Source: Micromonospora echinofusca (GTDB taxonomy: Bacteria; Actinomycetota; Actinomycetes; Mycobacteriales; Micromonosporaceae). Taken from it: DNA of 64,000 nt. The stretch spans positions 744,001 to 808,000 of the forward strand of contig NZ_LT607733.1 of the NCBI RefSeq assembly GCF_900091445.1. The letters are read 5' to 3'. The notes below the pieces were generated by a model. That model did no database searches, was not told the origin of the DNA, and saw only the letters and a program-made list of their open reading frames with translations. This document shows, in pieces, positions 9,533 through 18,781 of this stretch. The position numbers were made by a program, and so were the translations under genes. The first letter of the stretch is position 1; the number at the start of each line of letters is the position of its first letter.

Positions 9533-12500
9533 ATGGACCGGCGTCCGGCGATCAAACCGGGACCCGACCTCCGGCAGGATGACACCGGCCGGGACGACAG
9601 CTTCGATTCGGCGACCGACGGGGACGGCTTCGGCCGGCTCGACACAGGAGTGACCGGGATGACCGGTTCGAGTATCGACACCCTCTACGACCTGGGTATG
9701 CCCGCCAACGCGCTGGCCGACGAGGTCGAGGACAACGAGCTCGACGAGCCCGTTCCCAACGTGGAGCGCCTGGTCGCCCAGGCGGTCGCGCTGGCCGGCG
9801 ACGACCACGACGCGGCGACCCTGGTCAGCCGCTTCTGGCGGTTCGCGCCCGACGAGGAGCTGATCGGCTTCACCGCCGAGGAGATGCTGGAGGCGGCCCG
9901 CGCGCACCGCGACCTCGCCCAGCAGCGGGTACCGGGCGAGCTGAAGCTGCGTATCCACGAGCCCGACGCCGACCAGCACCACACCGTCATCGAGATCGTC
10001 ACCGACGACATGCCGTTCCTGGTCGACTCGGTGACCGCCCTGCTCAACTCGCACCACCTGGACGTGCACCTGCTGGTCCACCCGCTGGTGGTGGTCCGGC
10101 GTGAGCCGCTGGGCCGGCTGGTCGAGGTCTCCGCCGACGTCGAGCCCGACGACGCCATCGCCGGCGACATCGTCGAGAGCTGGATGCACGTCGAGGTCGA
10201 CCCGGTACGCGACGCCGCCGAGCGGGACCGGCTGCGCCGGGAACTCCAGCGGGTGCTCACCGACGTGCGGGAGGCCGTGGAGGACTGGCCGAAGATGCGC
10301 CAGCGGGCCCTCGCCCTCGCCGACGAGCTGGCGGCCGCGCGTACGTCGGACAACCGCCCACCCGTGCCGGAGAAGGACATCACGGACTCGGTGGAGCTGC
10401 TGCGCTGGCTCGCCCACGACCACTTCACGTTCCTCGGCTACCGGGAGTACCGGCTGGTCGACACCGCCGGGGACGGGGAGCGGGGCAGCGGCCAGGCGCT
10501 GGAGGCGGTGCTCGGCACCGGGCTGGGCATCCTGCGTCAGGACTCGCCGGAGGCCCGGCCGCTGTCGTCGATGACGCCCGAGGCGCACGACAAGGTCACC
10601 GAGAAGCGCCTGCTGATCATCACGAAGGCGAACTCGCGGGCCACCGTGCACCGCTCCGCCTACCTCGACTACATCGGCTTCAAGGTCTTCAACGAGTCCG
10701 GCGAGGTGGTCGGCGAGCGCCGCTTCCTCGGTCTGTTCTCCACGGCCGCGTACCGGACCAGCGTGCAGGAGCTGCCGGTGGTGCGCCGCAAGGTGGCCGA
10801 GGTGCTGGACCGCTCCGGCCTGAGCCAGCGCAGCCACTCCGGCAAGGACCTGCTCCAGATCCTGGAGACCTACCCGCGCGACGAGCTGTTCCAGATCAAG
10901 ACGGAGGACCTCTACCACGCGGTGATCGGCGTGCTGCGGATGGCCGGCCGCCGGCAGCTGCGGGTGTTCCTGCGCCGCGACGCGTACGGGCGGTTCATCT
11001 CCTGCCTGATCTACCTGCCCCGGGACCGGTTCACCACGCAGAACCGGCTGCGGATGCAGGACATCCTGCTGCGCGAGCTGAACGGCGTCGGGGTCGACTA
11101 CACGACCCGGGTCACCGAGTCGATGCTCGCCCGGGTGCACTTCATCGTCCGGACCGACCCGACGAAGGTCCCCGGCGACATCGACGCCGACCTGCTGGCC
11201 GAGGAGTTGGCCGACGCCACCCGGCTGTGGGACGACGACTACCGGCTGGTGCTGGAGCGCAAGCTCGGCGACGAGCAGGCCAAGCACCTGTTCACCCGCT
11301 ACGCCGACGCCTTCCCCGAGGGCTACAAGGACGGCCACACGCCGTACGAGGCGATGAAGGACCTGGCGAAGCTGGAGCTGCTGGAGGAGCCCGGCCAGCT
11401 GGAGATGCACCTGTTCCGCAAGCAGCTCGCGCCGCGGGCCGGCGGGCGGGGGCCGGACGTCGACGAGGCGATGGACGTCCGCTTCAAGGTCTACCGCTAC
11501 GGCGAGCCGATGATGCTCTCCGCCGTGCTGCCGGTGCTGCACTCGCTCGGCGTCAAGGTGGTCGACGAGCACCCGCACGAGGTGGACCGGATCGACGGTC
11601 GGGTCTACCTCTACGACTTCGGGCTGCGGCTGCCCGAGGGGCACCAGGAGCTGTCCGAGGTGCGCCCGCACGTGGAGAACGCCTTCGCGGCGGCGTGGCG
11701 GGGCGAGGCCGAGGTGGACGGCTTCAACGAGCTGGTGCTGCGGGCCGGTCTCACCTGGCGGCAGGTGGTGGTGCTGCGGGCGTACGCGAAGTACCTGCGC
11801 CAGGCCGGCACGGTCTTCTCGCAGGAGTACATGGAGCAGACCTTCATCGCGTACCCGAGGATCGCCACCCTGCTGGTGGAGCTGTTCGAGGTGCGGTTCG
11901 CGCCCGGCGAGGACGGCCACGAGTGGCGCCAGCAGCGCAGCGCCGAGCTGGTGGGCGACATCCGGACCGCGCTGGACGACGTCGCCAGCCTCGACCAGGA
12001 CCGGATCCTGCGCGCCTACCTGACGATGATCCAGGCCACCCTGCGCACCAGCTTCTACCAGAAGCGCTCCGACGGGCGGCCGAAGTCGTACGTGGCGCTC
12101 AAGCTGGACCCGCAGGCGATCCCGGACCTGCCGGCGCCGCGGCCGAAGTTCGAGATCTTCGTCTACTCGCCGCGTTTCGAGGGCGTGCACCTGCGGTTCG
12201 GCCCGGTGGCCCGCGGCGGGCTGCGCTGGTCCGACCGCCGCGAGGACTTCCGCACCGAGGTGCTGGGCCTGGTCAAGGCGCAGATGGTGAAGAACGCCGT
12301 GATCGTGCCGGTGGGCGCGAAGGGCGGCTTCGTGCTCAAGCAGAAGCCGGGGGACCGCGACGAGGCGGTGACCTGCTACAAGGAGTTCATCTCCGCCCTG
12401 CTCGACGTCACGGACAACATCGTCAGCGGCGAGATCGTGCCGCCGGAGGACGTGGTCCGCCACGACGGCGACGACCCGTACATGGTGGTCGCGGCGGACA

Positions 12501-14599
12501 AGGGCACGGCGACGTTCTCGGACATCGCCAACGAGATCTCCACGGCGCACAACTTCTGGCTCGGCGACGCGTTCGCCTCCGGCGGCTCCGCCGGCTACGA
12601 CCACAAGAAGATGGGCATCACCGCCCGGGGCGCCTGGGAGTCGGTGAAGCGGCACTTCCGCGAGATGGGCCACGACACCCAGACCCAGGACTTCACCGTG
12701 GTCGGTGTCGGTGACATGTCCGGTGACGTGTTCGGCAACGGGATGCTGCTGTCGGAGCACATCCGGCTGGTGGCCGCGTTCGACCACCGGCACATCTTCC
12801 TGGACCCGGACCCGGACGCCGCGTCCTCGTACGCCGAGCGGAAGCGGCTGTTCGACCTGCCCCGCTCGTCGTGGGAGGACTACGACCGGGAGCTGATCTC
12901 GGCCGGCGGCGGGGTGTACCCGCGTACGGCCAAGTCGGTGCCGATCTCGGCGCAGGTCCGGGAGCGGCTCGGCCTGGACGCCGACACGGAGCAGCTCTCC
13001 CCGCAGGAGTTGATGAGGGCGATCCTGACCGCGCCGGTCGACCTGTTCTGGAACGGCGGCATCGGCACGTACGTGAAGGCCTCCAGCCAGACCAACGCGG
13101 AGGTGGGCGACAAGTCCAACGACGCCATCCGGGTGGACGGCCGGAACGTGCGCTGCCGGGTGGTGGGCGAGGGCGGCAACCTGGGCTGGACCCAGCTCGG
13201 GCGCATCGAGTACGCCCAGACCGGCGGGCGGATCTACACGGACTTCATCGACAACGCGGCCGGGGTGGACTGCTCCGACCACGAGGTGAACATCAAGATC
13301 CTGCTGAACACGGCGGTCGCGGACGGCGCGCTGGAGCTGCCCGAGCGTGACGAACTGCTCGCGGGGATGACCGACGAGGTCGCCGAGCTGGTGCTGCGGG
13401 ACAACTACGACCAGGCCCGGGCGATCAACAACGCGCAGGCGCAGGCCGCCTCGCTGCTGCCGGTGCACCGGCGGATGATCACGGATCTTGAGCGTTCCGG
13501 CGCGCTGGACCGGTCCCTGGAGGCGCTGCCGCCGGACGACGAGCTGGCGGTGCGGACCGAGTCCGGGCTGACCGCGCCGGAGTTCGCGGTGCTGCTCGCG
13601 TACGTCAAGATCGTCCTTGAGACGGAGATCCTGGCCGAGGGGCTCGCGGACGAGGAGTGGACGACCGACGTCCTGGTCAACTACTTCCCGACGCCGATGC
13701 GGGAGCGGTTCGCCGACCGGATGGGCCAGCACCGCCTGCGTCGGGACATCGTGACGACGGTGCTCGTCAACGAGGCGATCAACCGGGGCGGCATCTCGTT
13801 CGTCTTCCGGGTGGTCGAGGAGACGGCGGCTTCGGCGGCGGACGTCATCCGGGCGTACGTGGTGGTCCGCGAGGTGTTCGGGCTGCGCGCACTCTGGGAC
13901 GCGGTGGAGGACCTGGACAACAAGGTCGACCCCGAGTTGCAGACCAGCGTCTACCTGGACACCCGACGCCTGCTCGACCGCGCGGTGCGGTGGCTGGTCA
14001 CCAACCGCCGTTCGCCGATCGACGTGCCGGCGGAGATCGCCCGGCTGCGCGACGGGGTGGCGCGGCTCCTGCCCGACCTGGAGGAGCGCTTCCACGGCAG
14101 CGAGCGGGAGTCCCTCGCGGCGCACATCGACTCGCTCGCCGAGCGGGGGCTGCCGCGCGACCTGGCCGAGCTGGCGACCCGGCTGATGTACAGCTTCGGC
14201 CTGCTCGACGTGGTGGAGACGGCGGCGAGCAGCGGGCGGGACGTCGGCGAGGTGGCCTCGGTCTACTTCGTGCTCTCCGACCGCTTCCGGGTCGACTCGC
14301 TGCTGTCGAAGATCTCCCTGCTGCCGCGTGAGGACCGCTGGCAGACGCTGGCCCGGATGGCGCTGCGCTACGACCTGTACGCCGCGCTGGCCGCGCTGAC
14401 CGTGGAGGTTCTCGACTCCACGCCGGACACCCTGTCGCCGCAGGAGCGGGTGTCGCAGTGGGAGCAGTCGAACGCCACCTCGATCCACCGCGCGGAGCGG
14501 GCGATGGGGGAGTTCGACGAGTCCCGGGCGGACCTCGCCGCCCTGTCGGTGCTGCTGCGCCAGATCCGCACCCTGGTGCGGACCTCCGCCGCCGCCTGA
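9533..14599 (+). CDS. gdh: NAD-dependent glutamate dehydrogenase, 180-kDa class
   Basis: Large oxidative-deamination enzyme (1688 aa), converting L-glutamate and NAD to 2-oxoglutarate, ammonium and NADH in the cytoplasm. The layout fits the bacterial NAD-GDH family (PF05088): N-terminal ACT-like regulatory segments (FLVDSVTALLNSH, HFTFLGYREY), then the catalytic core with RFGPVARGGLRWSDR, KNAVIVPVGAKGGF (active-site lysine region), GVGDMSGDVFGNGML and EGGNLGWTQLGR. GTG at 9524 is in frame, but GAGGGGAG (9517-9524) runs into it, whereas ATG at 9533 has ideal eight-base spacing, so 9533 is chosen. Length matches streptomycete and mycobacterial homologues, in which activity is controlled by amino acids or phosphorylation partners. 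A terminator follows at once. Confidence 0.93.
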   Translation: MDRRPAIKPGPDLRQDDTGRDDSFDSATDGDGFGRLDTGVTGMTGSSIDTLYDLGMPANALADEVEDNELDEPVPNVERLVAQAVALAGDDHDAATLVSRFWRFAPDEELIGFTAEEMLEAARAHRDLAQQRVPGELKLRIHEPDADQHHTVIEIVTDDMPFLVDSVTALLNSHHLDVHLLVHPLVVVRREPLGRLVEVSADVEPDDAIAGDIVESWMHVEVDPVRDAAERDRLRRELQRVLTDVREAVEDWPKMRQRALALADELAAARTSDNRPPVPEKDITDSVELLRWLAHDHFTFLGYREYRLVDTAGDGERGSGQALEAVLGTGLGILRQDSPEARPLSSMTPEAHDKVTEKRLLIITKANSRATVHRSAYLDYIGFKVFNESGEVVGERRFLGLFSTAAYRTSVQELPVVRRKVAEVLDRSGLSQRSHSGKDLLQILETYPRDELFQIKTEDLYHAVIGVLRMAGRRQLRVFLRRDAYGRFISCLIYLPRDRFTTQNRLRMQDILLRELNGVGVDYTTRVTESMLARVHFIVRTDPTKVPGDIDADLLAEELADATRLWDDDYRLVLERKLGDEQAKHLFTRYADAFPEGYKDGHTPYEAMKDLAKLELLEEPGQLEMHLFRKQLAPRAGGRGPDVDEAMDVRFKVYRYGEPMMLSAVLPVLHSLGVKVVDEHPHEVDRIDGRVYLYDFGLRLPEGHQELSEVRPHVENAFAAAWRGEAEVDGFNELVLRAGLTWRQVVVLRAYAKYLRQAGTVFSQEYMEQTFIAYPRIATLLVELFEVRFAPGEDGHEWRQQRSAELVGDIRTALDDVASLDQDRILRAYLTMIQATLRTSFYQKRSDGRPKSYVALKLDPQAIPDLPAPRPKFEIFVYSPRFEGVHLRFGPVARGGLRWSDRREDFRTEVLGLVKAQMVKNAVIVPVGAKGGFVLKQKPGDRDEAVTCYKEFISALLDVTDNIVSGEIVPPEDVVRHDGDDPYMVVAADKGTATFSDIANEISTAHNFWLGDAFASGGSAGYDHKKMGITARGAWESVKRHFREMGHDTQTQDFTVVGVGDMSGDVFGNGMLLSEHIRLVAAFDHRHIFLDPDPDAASSYAERKRLFDLPRSSWEDYDRELISAGGGVYPRTAKSVPISAQVRERLGLDADTEQLSPQELMRAILTAPVDLFWNGGIGTYVKASSQTNAEVGDKSNDAIRVDGRNVRCRVVGEGGNLGWTQLGRIEYAQTGGRIYTDFIDNAAGVDCSDHEVNIKILLNTAVADGALELPERDELLAGMTDEVAELVLRDNYDQARAINNAQAQAASLLPVHRRMITDLERSGALDRSLEALPPDDELAVRTESGLTAPEFAVLLAYVKIVLETEILAEGLADEEWTTDVLVNYFPTPMRERFADRMGQHRLRRDIVTTVLVNEAINRGGISFVFRVVEETAASAADVIRAYVVVREVFGLRALWDAVEDLDNKVDPELQTSVYLDTRRLLDRAVRWLVTNRRSPIDVPAEIARLRDGVARLLPDLEERFHGSERESLAAHIDSLAERGLPRDLAELATRLMYSFGLLDVVETAASSGRDVGEVASVYFVLSDRFRVDSLLSKISLLPREDRWQTLARMALRYDLYAALAALTVEVLDSTPDTLSPQERVSQWEQSNATSIHRAERAMGEFDESRADLAALSVLLRQIRTLVRTSAAA

Positions 14600-14612
14600 C
14601 GCGTACGGCGGA

Positions 14613-14648
14613 CGGCCCGGCCGGTCGGTGTCCCGACCGGCCGGGCCG
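14613..14648. terminator. Bidirectional terminator between gdh and the sortase gene
   Basis: Sixteen-base perfect arms (14613-14628, 14633-14648) with a four-base TGTC loop lie between the convergent gdh and sortase genes, so it can serve both. Confidence 0.85.
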
Positions 14649-14685
14649 CGTCGTGCCGGGCGGTGGCCTCCGCGCGGCGGCCGGC

Positions 14686-15390
14686 TCACACCGGCATGGA
14701 GGCGAAGACGACCACGTTGTCCGGGTAGCTGCCGGCGGCCTTGTCGAAGGTGCCGCCGCAGGTGACCACGCGCAGGCCGGGTCGGTCGCTGGGACCGTAG
14801 ACCTGCTCGGTCGGGAACTGCGTCTTCGGGTACGCCTTGACCGACTCGACGGTGAAGGTGGCCTGCTGGCCGTCCTCGCGGGTGACGGTGATGGTGTCGC
14901 CCGGTTGCAGGGCGCCGAGGGAGAAGAAGACCGCCGGCCCGATCTCCGCCGAGTCGACGTGCCCGACGATGACCGCGTTGCCGATCTCACCCGGGCTGGG
15001 CCCCGGCTCGTACCAGCCGGCCAGCTGCGCCCGTTCGAGCGGGGGCACCTGGACGGTGCCGTCCGGGTTGGTGCCGAGCGACATGATCGAGGCGTCGACC
15101 CCGATCCGGGGGATGGTGATCGTGGTGGGGGCGGAGCGGGCCAGGCCGGTGCCGTTGCCGAGGTCCGGGTCCGTGTCGGGGGCGGGGACGTCGGCGACCG
15201 CCGGCCCGGTGCTGACGGGCGCGGCCAGCGGCTGCGGGGGCAGGGGAGCGGGCGCGGTCTTGAGCGAGGCGCCGATCAGGCCCGCGCCGACCATGGCGAC
15301 CACGACGACGACGGCCGCGCCGGCGGCGCGCCACGGTGTCCCGTGACGGCCGCCGGCCGGTGTCGCCGTCGTGTCAGACGAAGGACTCAT
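14686..15390 (-). CDS. Class F sortase
   Basis: Membrane-anchored cysteine transpeptidase (234 aa) that would link a surface protein to peptidoglycan outside the cell. It has one N-terminal membrane segment (about 22-42), a Pro-rich stalk (45-70) and a sortase barrel with His144 in IVGHVDS and the nucleophile Cys211 in VVTCGG. About 12 residues after the cysteine, where sortases carry a catalytic Arg, it reads SYPDN with no Arg, so the third catalytic residue is not obvious. The start codon overlaps the end of the upstream surface-protein gene by 17 bases, implying translational coupling and a dedicated enzyme-substrate pair. Confidence 0.88.
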   Translation of the reverse strand: MSPSSDTTATPAGGRHGTPWRAAGAAVVVVVAMVGAGLIGASLKTAPAPLPPQPLAAPVSTGPAVADVPAPDTDPDLGNGTGLARSAPTTITIPRIGVDASIMSLGTNPDGTVQVPPLERAQLAGWYEPGPSPGEIGNAVIVGHVDSAEIGPAVFFSLGALQPGDTITVTREDGQQATFTVESVKAYPKTQFPTEQVYGPSDRPGLRVVTCGGTFDKAAGSYPDNVVVFASMPV

Positions 15391-16312
15391 CGGTCCGACG
15401 CCGGCGCATCAGCACGAGGCCGCCCAGGGCGGCAGCGCCGATCAGGCTCGCCCCGCCGGCGGCCAGGCCCCGGTCGGTGCCGGCGACGGCGCCACCGTCA
15501 CCACCGTCGACCCCGCCGCGCGGCAGCACGACCAGTTCGCCCTCGCCGCACGAGCCCTTGAGCTCGTAGCGGCCCGGCTTGGCGTCCTCGGACACCTCGG
15601 CCTCGCCGTAGTAGACGAAGTCCCGCTTGTGCTCCCAGCGGTCCTCGCCCTTGCCGTTGCCCTCGGACTCCTCGTCCGACCAGCCCTTGTCGTAACCCTT
15701 GCGGTCGTACGCGTCCGAGCCGTACTCGTGCTCGCGACCCTCGCGGTCGCCCTTGTCGTGGCCCTTGTCGCCGCGGTCGCCCTCGGCGTCCTGGCCGTGC
15801 TCGTGGCCCTTCCAGTCGCGCTCGCCCTCGGCGTCGGCGGCGTCGCCGCCACCCTGGCCGTTGGCGGGCGGCTGGCCACCGTTGGCCGGCGGCTGCGGCT
15901 GTCCGGTGCCGTTGGCCGGCGGCTGCGGCCTCGGGGTCTCGTCCTTGCCGTCCCCACCCTTGTCGTGGTCGCGGCCCTTGTCGTGGTCCTTGCCCTTGTC
16001 GTGGTCGCGGCCCTTGTCCTGGTCGCGGGAGTCCTCGTCGCCGCCACGCCAGTCGCCCCGGCCCTCGGCCGGCTTGAGCTTGACCTTGCCGGTGACCTTC
16101 GACCACACGTAGGCGTGCTCCTGTGGCTCGGGGCAGACCTCGATCAGCTTGACCGTGTCGCCCGCCTTGACGACGTGCGGCTTGGCGTAGACCTTGCCCT
16201 CGTCCTCGTGGTGGCCGCCGTCCGCCAACGCGATCCCCGGCGTGAACACGAGCAGGGAAGCACCACCGAGGGCAGCGCCCGCAACGACCTTCCCGAGCAT
16301 CTTGTTTGCCAT
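15374..16312 (-). CDS. Secreted, charged-repeat surface protein, probable sortase substrate
   Basis: Protein of 312 aa with a signal peptide ending near GIALADGG, a short Ig-like half (KVYAKPHVVKAGDTVKL...CPEP), a long insert of Asp/Lys/His/Gly repeats and Pro/Asn/Gly repeats, the second Ig-like half (YYGEAEVSEDAKPGRYELKG, then CGEGELVV), and a C-terminal LPRGG, small hydrophobic segment and RRRR tail. That ending has the form of a cell-wall sorting signal, though not a canonical LPXTG. Two cysteines, one in each half, may bridge the split domain. ATG at 16312 is preferred; GTG at 16324 directly abuts the GGATGGAG site. The next gene encodes a class F sortase. Confidence 0.82.
   Translation of the reverse strand: MANKMLGKVVAGAALGGASLLVFTPGIALADGGHHEDEGKVYAKPHVVKAGDTVKLIEVCPEPQEHAYVWSKVTGKVKLKPAEGRGDWRGGDEDSRDQDKGRDHDKGKDHDKGRDHDKGGDGKDETPRPQPPANGTGQPQPPANGGQPPANGQGGGDAADAEGERDWKGHEHGQDAEGDRGDKGHDKGDREGREHEYGSDAYDRKGYDKGWSDEESEGNGKGEDRWEHKRDFVYYGEAEVSEDAKPGRYELKGSCGEGELVVLPRGGVDGGDGGAVAGTDRGLAAGGASLIGAAALGGLVLMRRRRTDESFV
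15957..16028 (-). repeat. Four 18-base tandem repeats within the surface-protein gene
   Basis: Four consecutive 18-base units encode the six-residue unit DHDKG preceded by R or K. Units differ by a few bases. Shorter degenerate copies (GHDKGDREG, PANG) lie further along the gene. The region is coding and may vary in copy number. Confidence 0.85.
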
Positions 16313-16881
16313 GACCTGCGTCACTCCATCCCTGTTGTCCTGGGCTCGGTGACAACCGAGCTACCGATGACGTTAGACCGTTTCACGAGCTATGAAGGGA
16401 AAGATTCGTGTTTTCGTGGCTTCGTGGAACTAAGCCCTCTAGGGCCGCTACGCGGCTTTAGTCGGCCGCCGTGCGAGCCGGGCGGTTCGCCACCGCAGGC
16501 GTGCCCAGGTGCTCCTCGGGTGGCGTGACGCCACCCCGGCCGGATCGTCCCGTCCCGCCCGCCCCGCCAGGTGTCGCCGGCCCCGGTGGCCTCGGCTGTT
16601 TCATCGAGGCATTGCCATGGAAGCGCTCCCATGCAAGAATCGCTCCACGCGGTTCGGGGAGCCACACCGCGCAGGCAGGAGTCGAGGGCACCGGTTCGCC
16701 GGACGACGTCCCGCCTCCCGGCCGGCACGTCGTTGCCGGTCGGACCACCACCAACACGCCCGTCCGGGTCGGGCACCCCCCGAAGAAACCCGTGGTACCG
16801 GCGGTCGTCCACGCAGGACGCCCATCGGGCCGTAACGCCGGGCCGTTCGCGGATCCGGTCTCGCCCAAGGAGATCAGTGGC
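16313..16881. other. Intergenic region between surface-protein and cellulase genes
   Basis: This 569-base divergent gap holds the CebR-like palindrome (16616-16633) and, at 16407-16430, three close copies of TTCGTG. The frame is open upstream of the cellulase ATG, but its translation lacks family features. I see no further gene. Confidence 0.6.
16616..16633. promoter_or_regulatory. CebR-like LacI-family operator of the cellulase gene
   Basis: An 18-base palindrome with a single mismatch carries the core TGGAAGCGCTCCCA. It differs by one base from TGGGAGCGCTCCCA, the box bound by the cellobiose/cellotriose-responsive repressor CebR/CelR in streptomycetes and Thermobifida. It lies 249 bases before the cellulase start, suggesting repression relieved by cello-oligosaccharides. 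No cebR gene is in the window. Confidence 0.75.
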
Positions 16882-18669
16882 ATGAATGTGTGGAGAAGGC
16901 TGTCCGGCCCCCGCCGGGCCCTCGCGCTCGGTGGCGCGGGCGCCCTGGTCGCGGGCGGGCTGGTGACCCTGCCGGTCACCGTGGCGCACGCCGCCACCCA
17001 GTGCGACGTGTCGTACACGACCAGCGACTGGCAGGGTGGTTTCACCGCCACCGTCAACATCAAGAACGTCGGCGACGCCCTCAACGGCTGGACGCTGGGC
17101 TTCACCTTCCCGGACGGCAACCAGCGGGTGCAGCAGGGCTGGTCGGCCCGCTGGTCCCAGAGCGGCCAGAACGTCACCGCGCAGAACGAGTCCTACAACG
17201 GCGCGGTGGCCACCGGCGCCACGGTGAGCATCGGCTTCAACGGCGCCTGGAGCGGCAGCAACCCGAAGCCCACCTCGTTCACCCTCAACGGCGTGACCTG
17301 CAACGGCGGCACCCCGCCCACCACCACCCCGCCCACCACGGCCCCGCCGACGACGCCGCCCCCCTCGACGCCTCCGCCCACCACCCCGCCGCCCACCACT
17401 CCGCCACCCGGGCAGAAGGTGGACAACCCCTACCTGGACGCCCAGGGGTACGTGAACCCGGAGTGGAAGGCCAAGGCCGATTCGGTGCCCGGCGGCAACC
17501 GGGTGTCGAACAACCCGACCGCCGTGTGGATCGACCGGATCGCCGCCATCAACGGCACCCCGGACAGCAGCTCCAACGGCGCGATGGGCGTCCGCGACCA
17601 CCTGGACAAGGCCCTCGAGCAGGGCGCGGACTACATCCAGTTCGTCATCTACAACCTGCCCGGCCGCGACTGCGCCGCGCTGGCGTCCAACGGTGAGCTG
17701 CGGGCCGACGAGCTGCCGCGCTACAAGGCCGAGTACATCGACCCGATCGCCGCGATCCAGGGCGACCCGAAGTACGCCGGCCTGCGGATCGTCAACATCA
17801 TCGAGATCGACTCGCTGCCGAACCTGGTGACCAACACCTCCGGCAACCCCGGCGGCACCGCGATGTGCGACACCGTGAAGGCAAACGGCGCCTACGTCAA
17901 CGGCGTCGGCTACGCCCTGTCGAAGCTGGGCGCGATCGGCAACGTCTACAACTACATCGACGCCGCCCACCACGGCTGGATCGGCTGGGACAGCAACTTC
18001 GGCCCGACCGCGCAGATCCTGAAGGACGCCGCCGTGGCCTCCGGCAGCACGGTGAACAACGTGCACGGCTTCATCGTCAACACCGCCAACTACTCGGCGC
18101 TGCGAGAGCCGTACATCAAGATCACCGACAACGTCAACGGCACCAGCGTGCGGCAGTCCAAGTGGATCGACTGGAACTTCTACGTGGATGAGCTCTCGTT
18201 CGCCCAGGCGTTCCGCAACGAGCTGGTGGCCAGGGGCTTCGACTCGAAGATCGGCATGCTGATCGACACCTCCCGCAACGGCTGGGGCGGCACCGCCCGG
18301 CCCACCGGCCCGGGTGCGACGACCAGTGTCGACACGTACGTCAACGGCGGTCGGGTGGACCGTCGGATCCACGCCGGCAACTGGTGCAACCAGGCCGGGG
18401 CCGGCCTGGGCGAGCGGCCGAAGGCCGCGCCGGAGCCGGGCATCGACGCCTACGTCTGGGTGAAGCCCCCGGGCGAGTCGGACGGCTCGAGCAAGGAGAT
18501 CCCGAACAACGAGGGCAAGGGCTTCGACCGGATGTGCGACCCGACCTACACCGGTAACGCCCGCAACGGCAACAGCATGAGCGGCGCCCTGCCGGACGCC
18601 CCGATCTCGGGCGCCTGGTTCCCCGCGCAGTTCACGCAGCTCATGCAGAACGCGTACCCGGCGCTCTGA
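16882..18669 (+). CDS. Secreted GH6 cellulase with N-terminal CBM2 (Cel6B-like)
   Basis: Extracellular beta-1,4-glucanase of 595 aa. The signal peptide is cleaved after AHA (38). A family 2 cellulose-binding module follows (39-140, bounded by Cys41 and Cys140), then a Pro/Thr linker (about 143-178) and a glycoside hydrolase family 6 domain. The catalytic domain shows QFVIYNLPGRDCAA (acid-network Asp) and NYIDAAHHGWIGWD (general acid Asp). CBM-first order and length match the exo-acting Thermobifida Cel6B rather than endoglucanase Cel6A, so cellobiohydrolase is likely but not proven. ATG at 16882 follows AAGGAGATC. A CebR-like operator upstream suggests cellobiose induction. Confidence 0.92.
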   Translation: MNVWRRLSGPRRALALGGAGALVAGGLVTLPVTVAHAATQCDVSYTTSDWQGGFTATVNIKNVGDALNGWTLGFTFPDGNQRVQQGWSARWSQSGQNVTAQNESYNGAVATGATVSIGFNGAWSGSNPKPTSFTLNGVTCNGGTPPTTTPPTTAPPTTPPPSTPPPTTPPPTTPPPGQKVDNPYLDAQGYVNPEWKAKADSVPGGNRVSNNPTAVWIDRIAAINGTPDSSSNGAMGVRDHLDKALEQGADYIQFVIYNLPGRDCAALASNGELRADELPRYKAEYIDPIAAIQGDPKYAGLRIVNIIEIDSLPNLVTNTSGNPGGTAMCDTVKANGAYVNGVGYALSKLGAIGNVYNYIDAAHHGWIGWDSNFGPTAQILKDAAVASGSTVNNVHGFIVNTANYSALREPYIKITDNVNGTSVRQSKWIDWNFYVDELSFAQAFRNELVARGFDSKIGMLIDTSRNGWGGTARPTGPGATTSVDTYVNGGRVDRRIHAGNWCNQAGAGLGERPKAAPEPGIDAYVWVKPPGESDGSSKEIPNNEGKGFDRMCDPTYTGNARNGNSMSGALPDAPISGAWFPAQFTQLMQNAYPAL

Positions 18670-18725
18670 GACCGGAGCCCACCCGTCGCTGGCAGTAGGT
18701 GAGGCGCTCCAGCGGCAGGTTCCCC

Positions 18726-18766
18726 GGGCCCCCGGCCCGACCGTCCGACGGTCGGGCCGGGGGCCC
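18726..18766. terminator. Strong bidirectional hairpin after the cellulase gene
   Basis: Near-perfect GC-rich inverted repeat with arms of about 18 bases and a very short central loop. It sits between the cellulase stop and the convergent acidic-protein gene. Confidence 0.8.
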
Positions 18767-18781
18767 CCTCGCGTACGCCGG

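Noticed and set aside
9281..14689. A 1802-codon open frame antisense to the glutamate dehydrogenase gene
   Set aside because: In this GC-rich sequence the strand opposite a long gene is often free of stops. Its product is low-complexity and the sense strand encodes a full-length known enzyme.
15957..16028. CRISPR-like array of short repeats
   Set aside because: The units are 18-base tandem copies without spacers and keep the reading frame of a secreted protein, so they are coding repeats.
15371..16528. A hydrophobic 385-codon plus-strand frame opposite the surface-protein gene
   Set aside because: The Leu/Val/Ala stretches come from reading the Asp/Lys repeats backwards. It has no ribosome site, and the minus-strand gene has signal and sorting signals.
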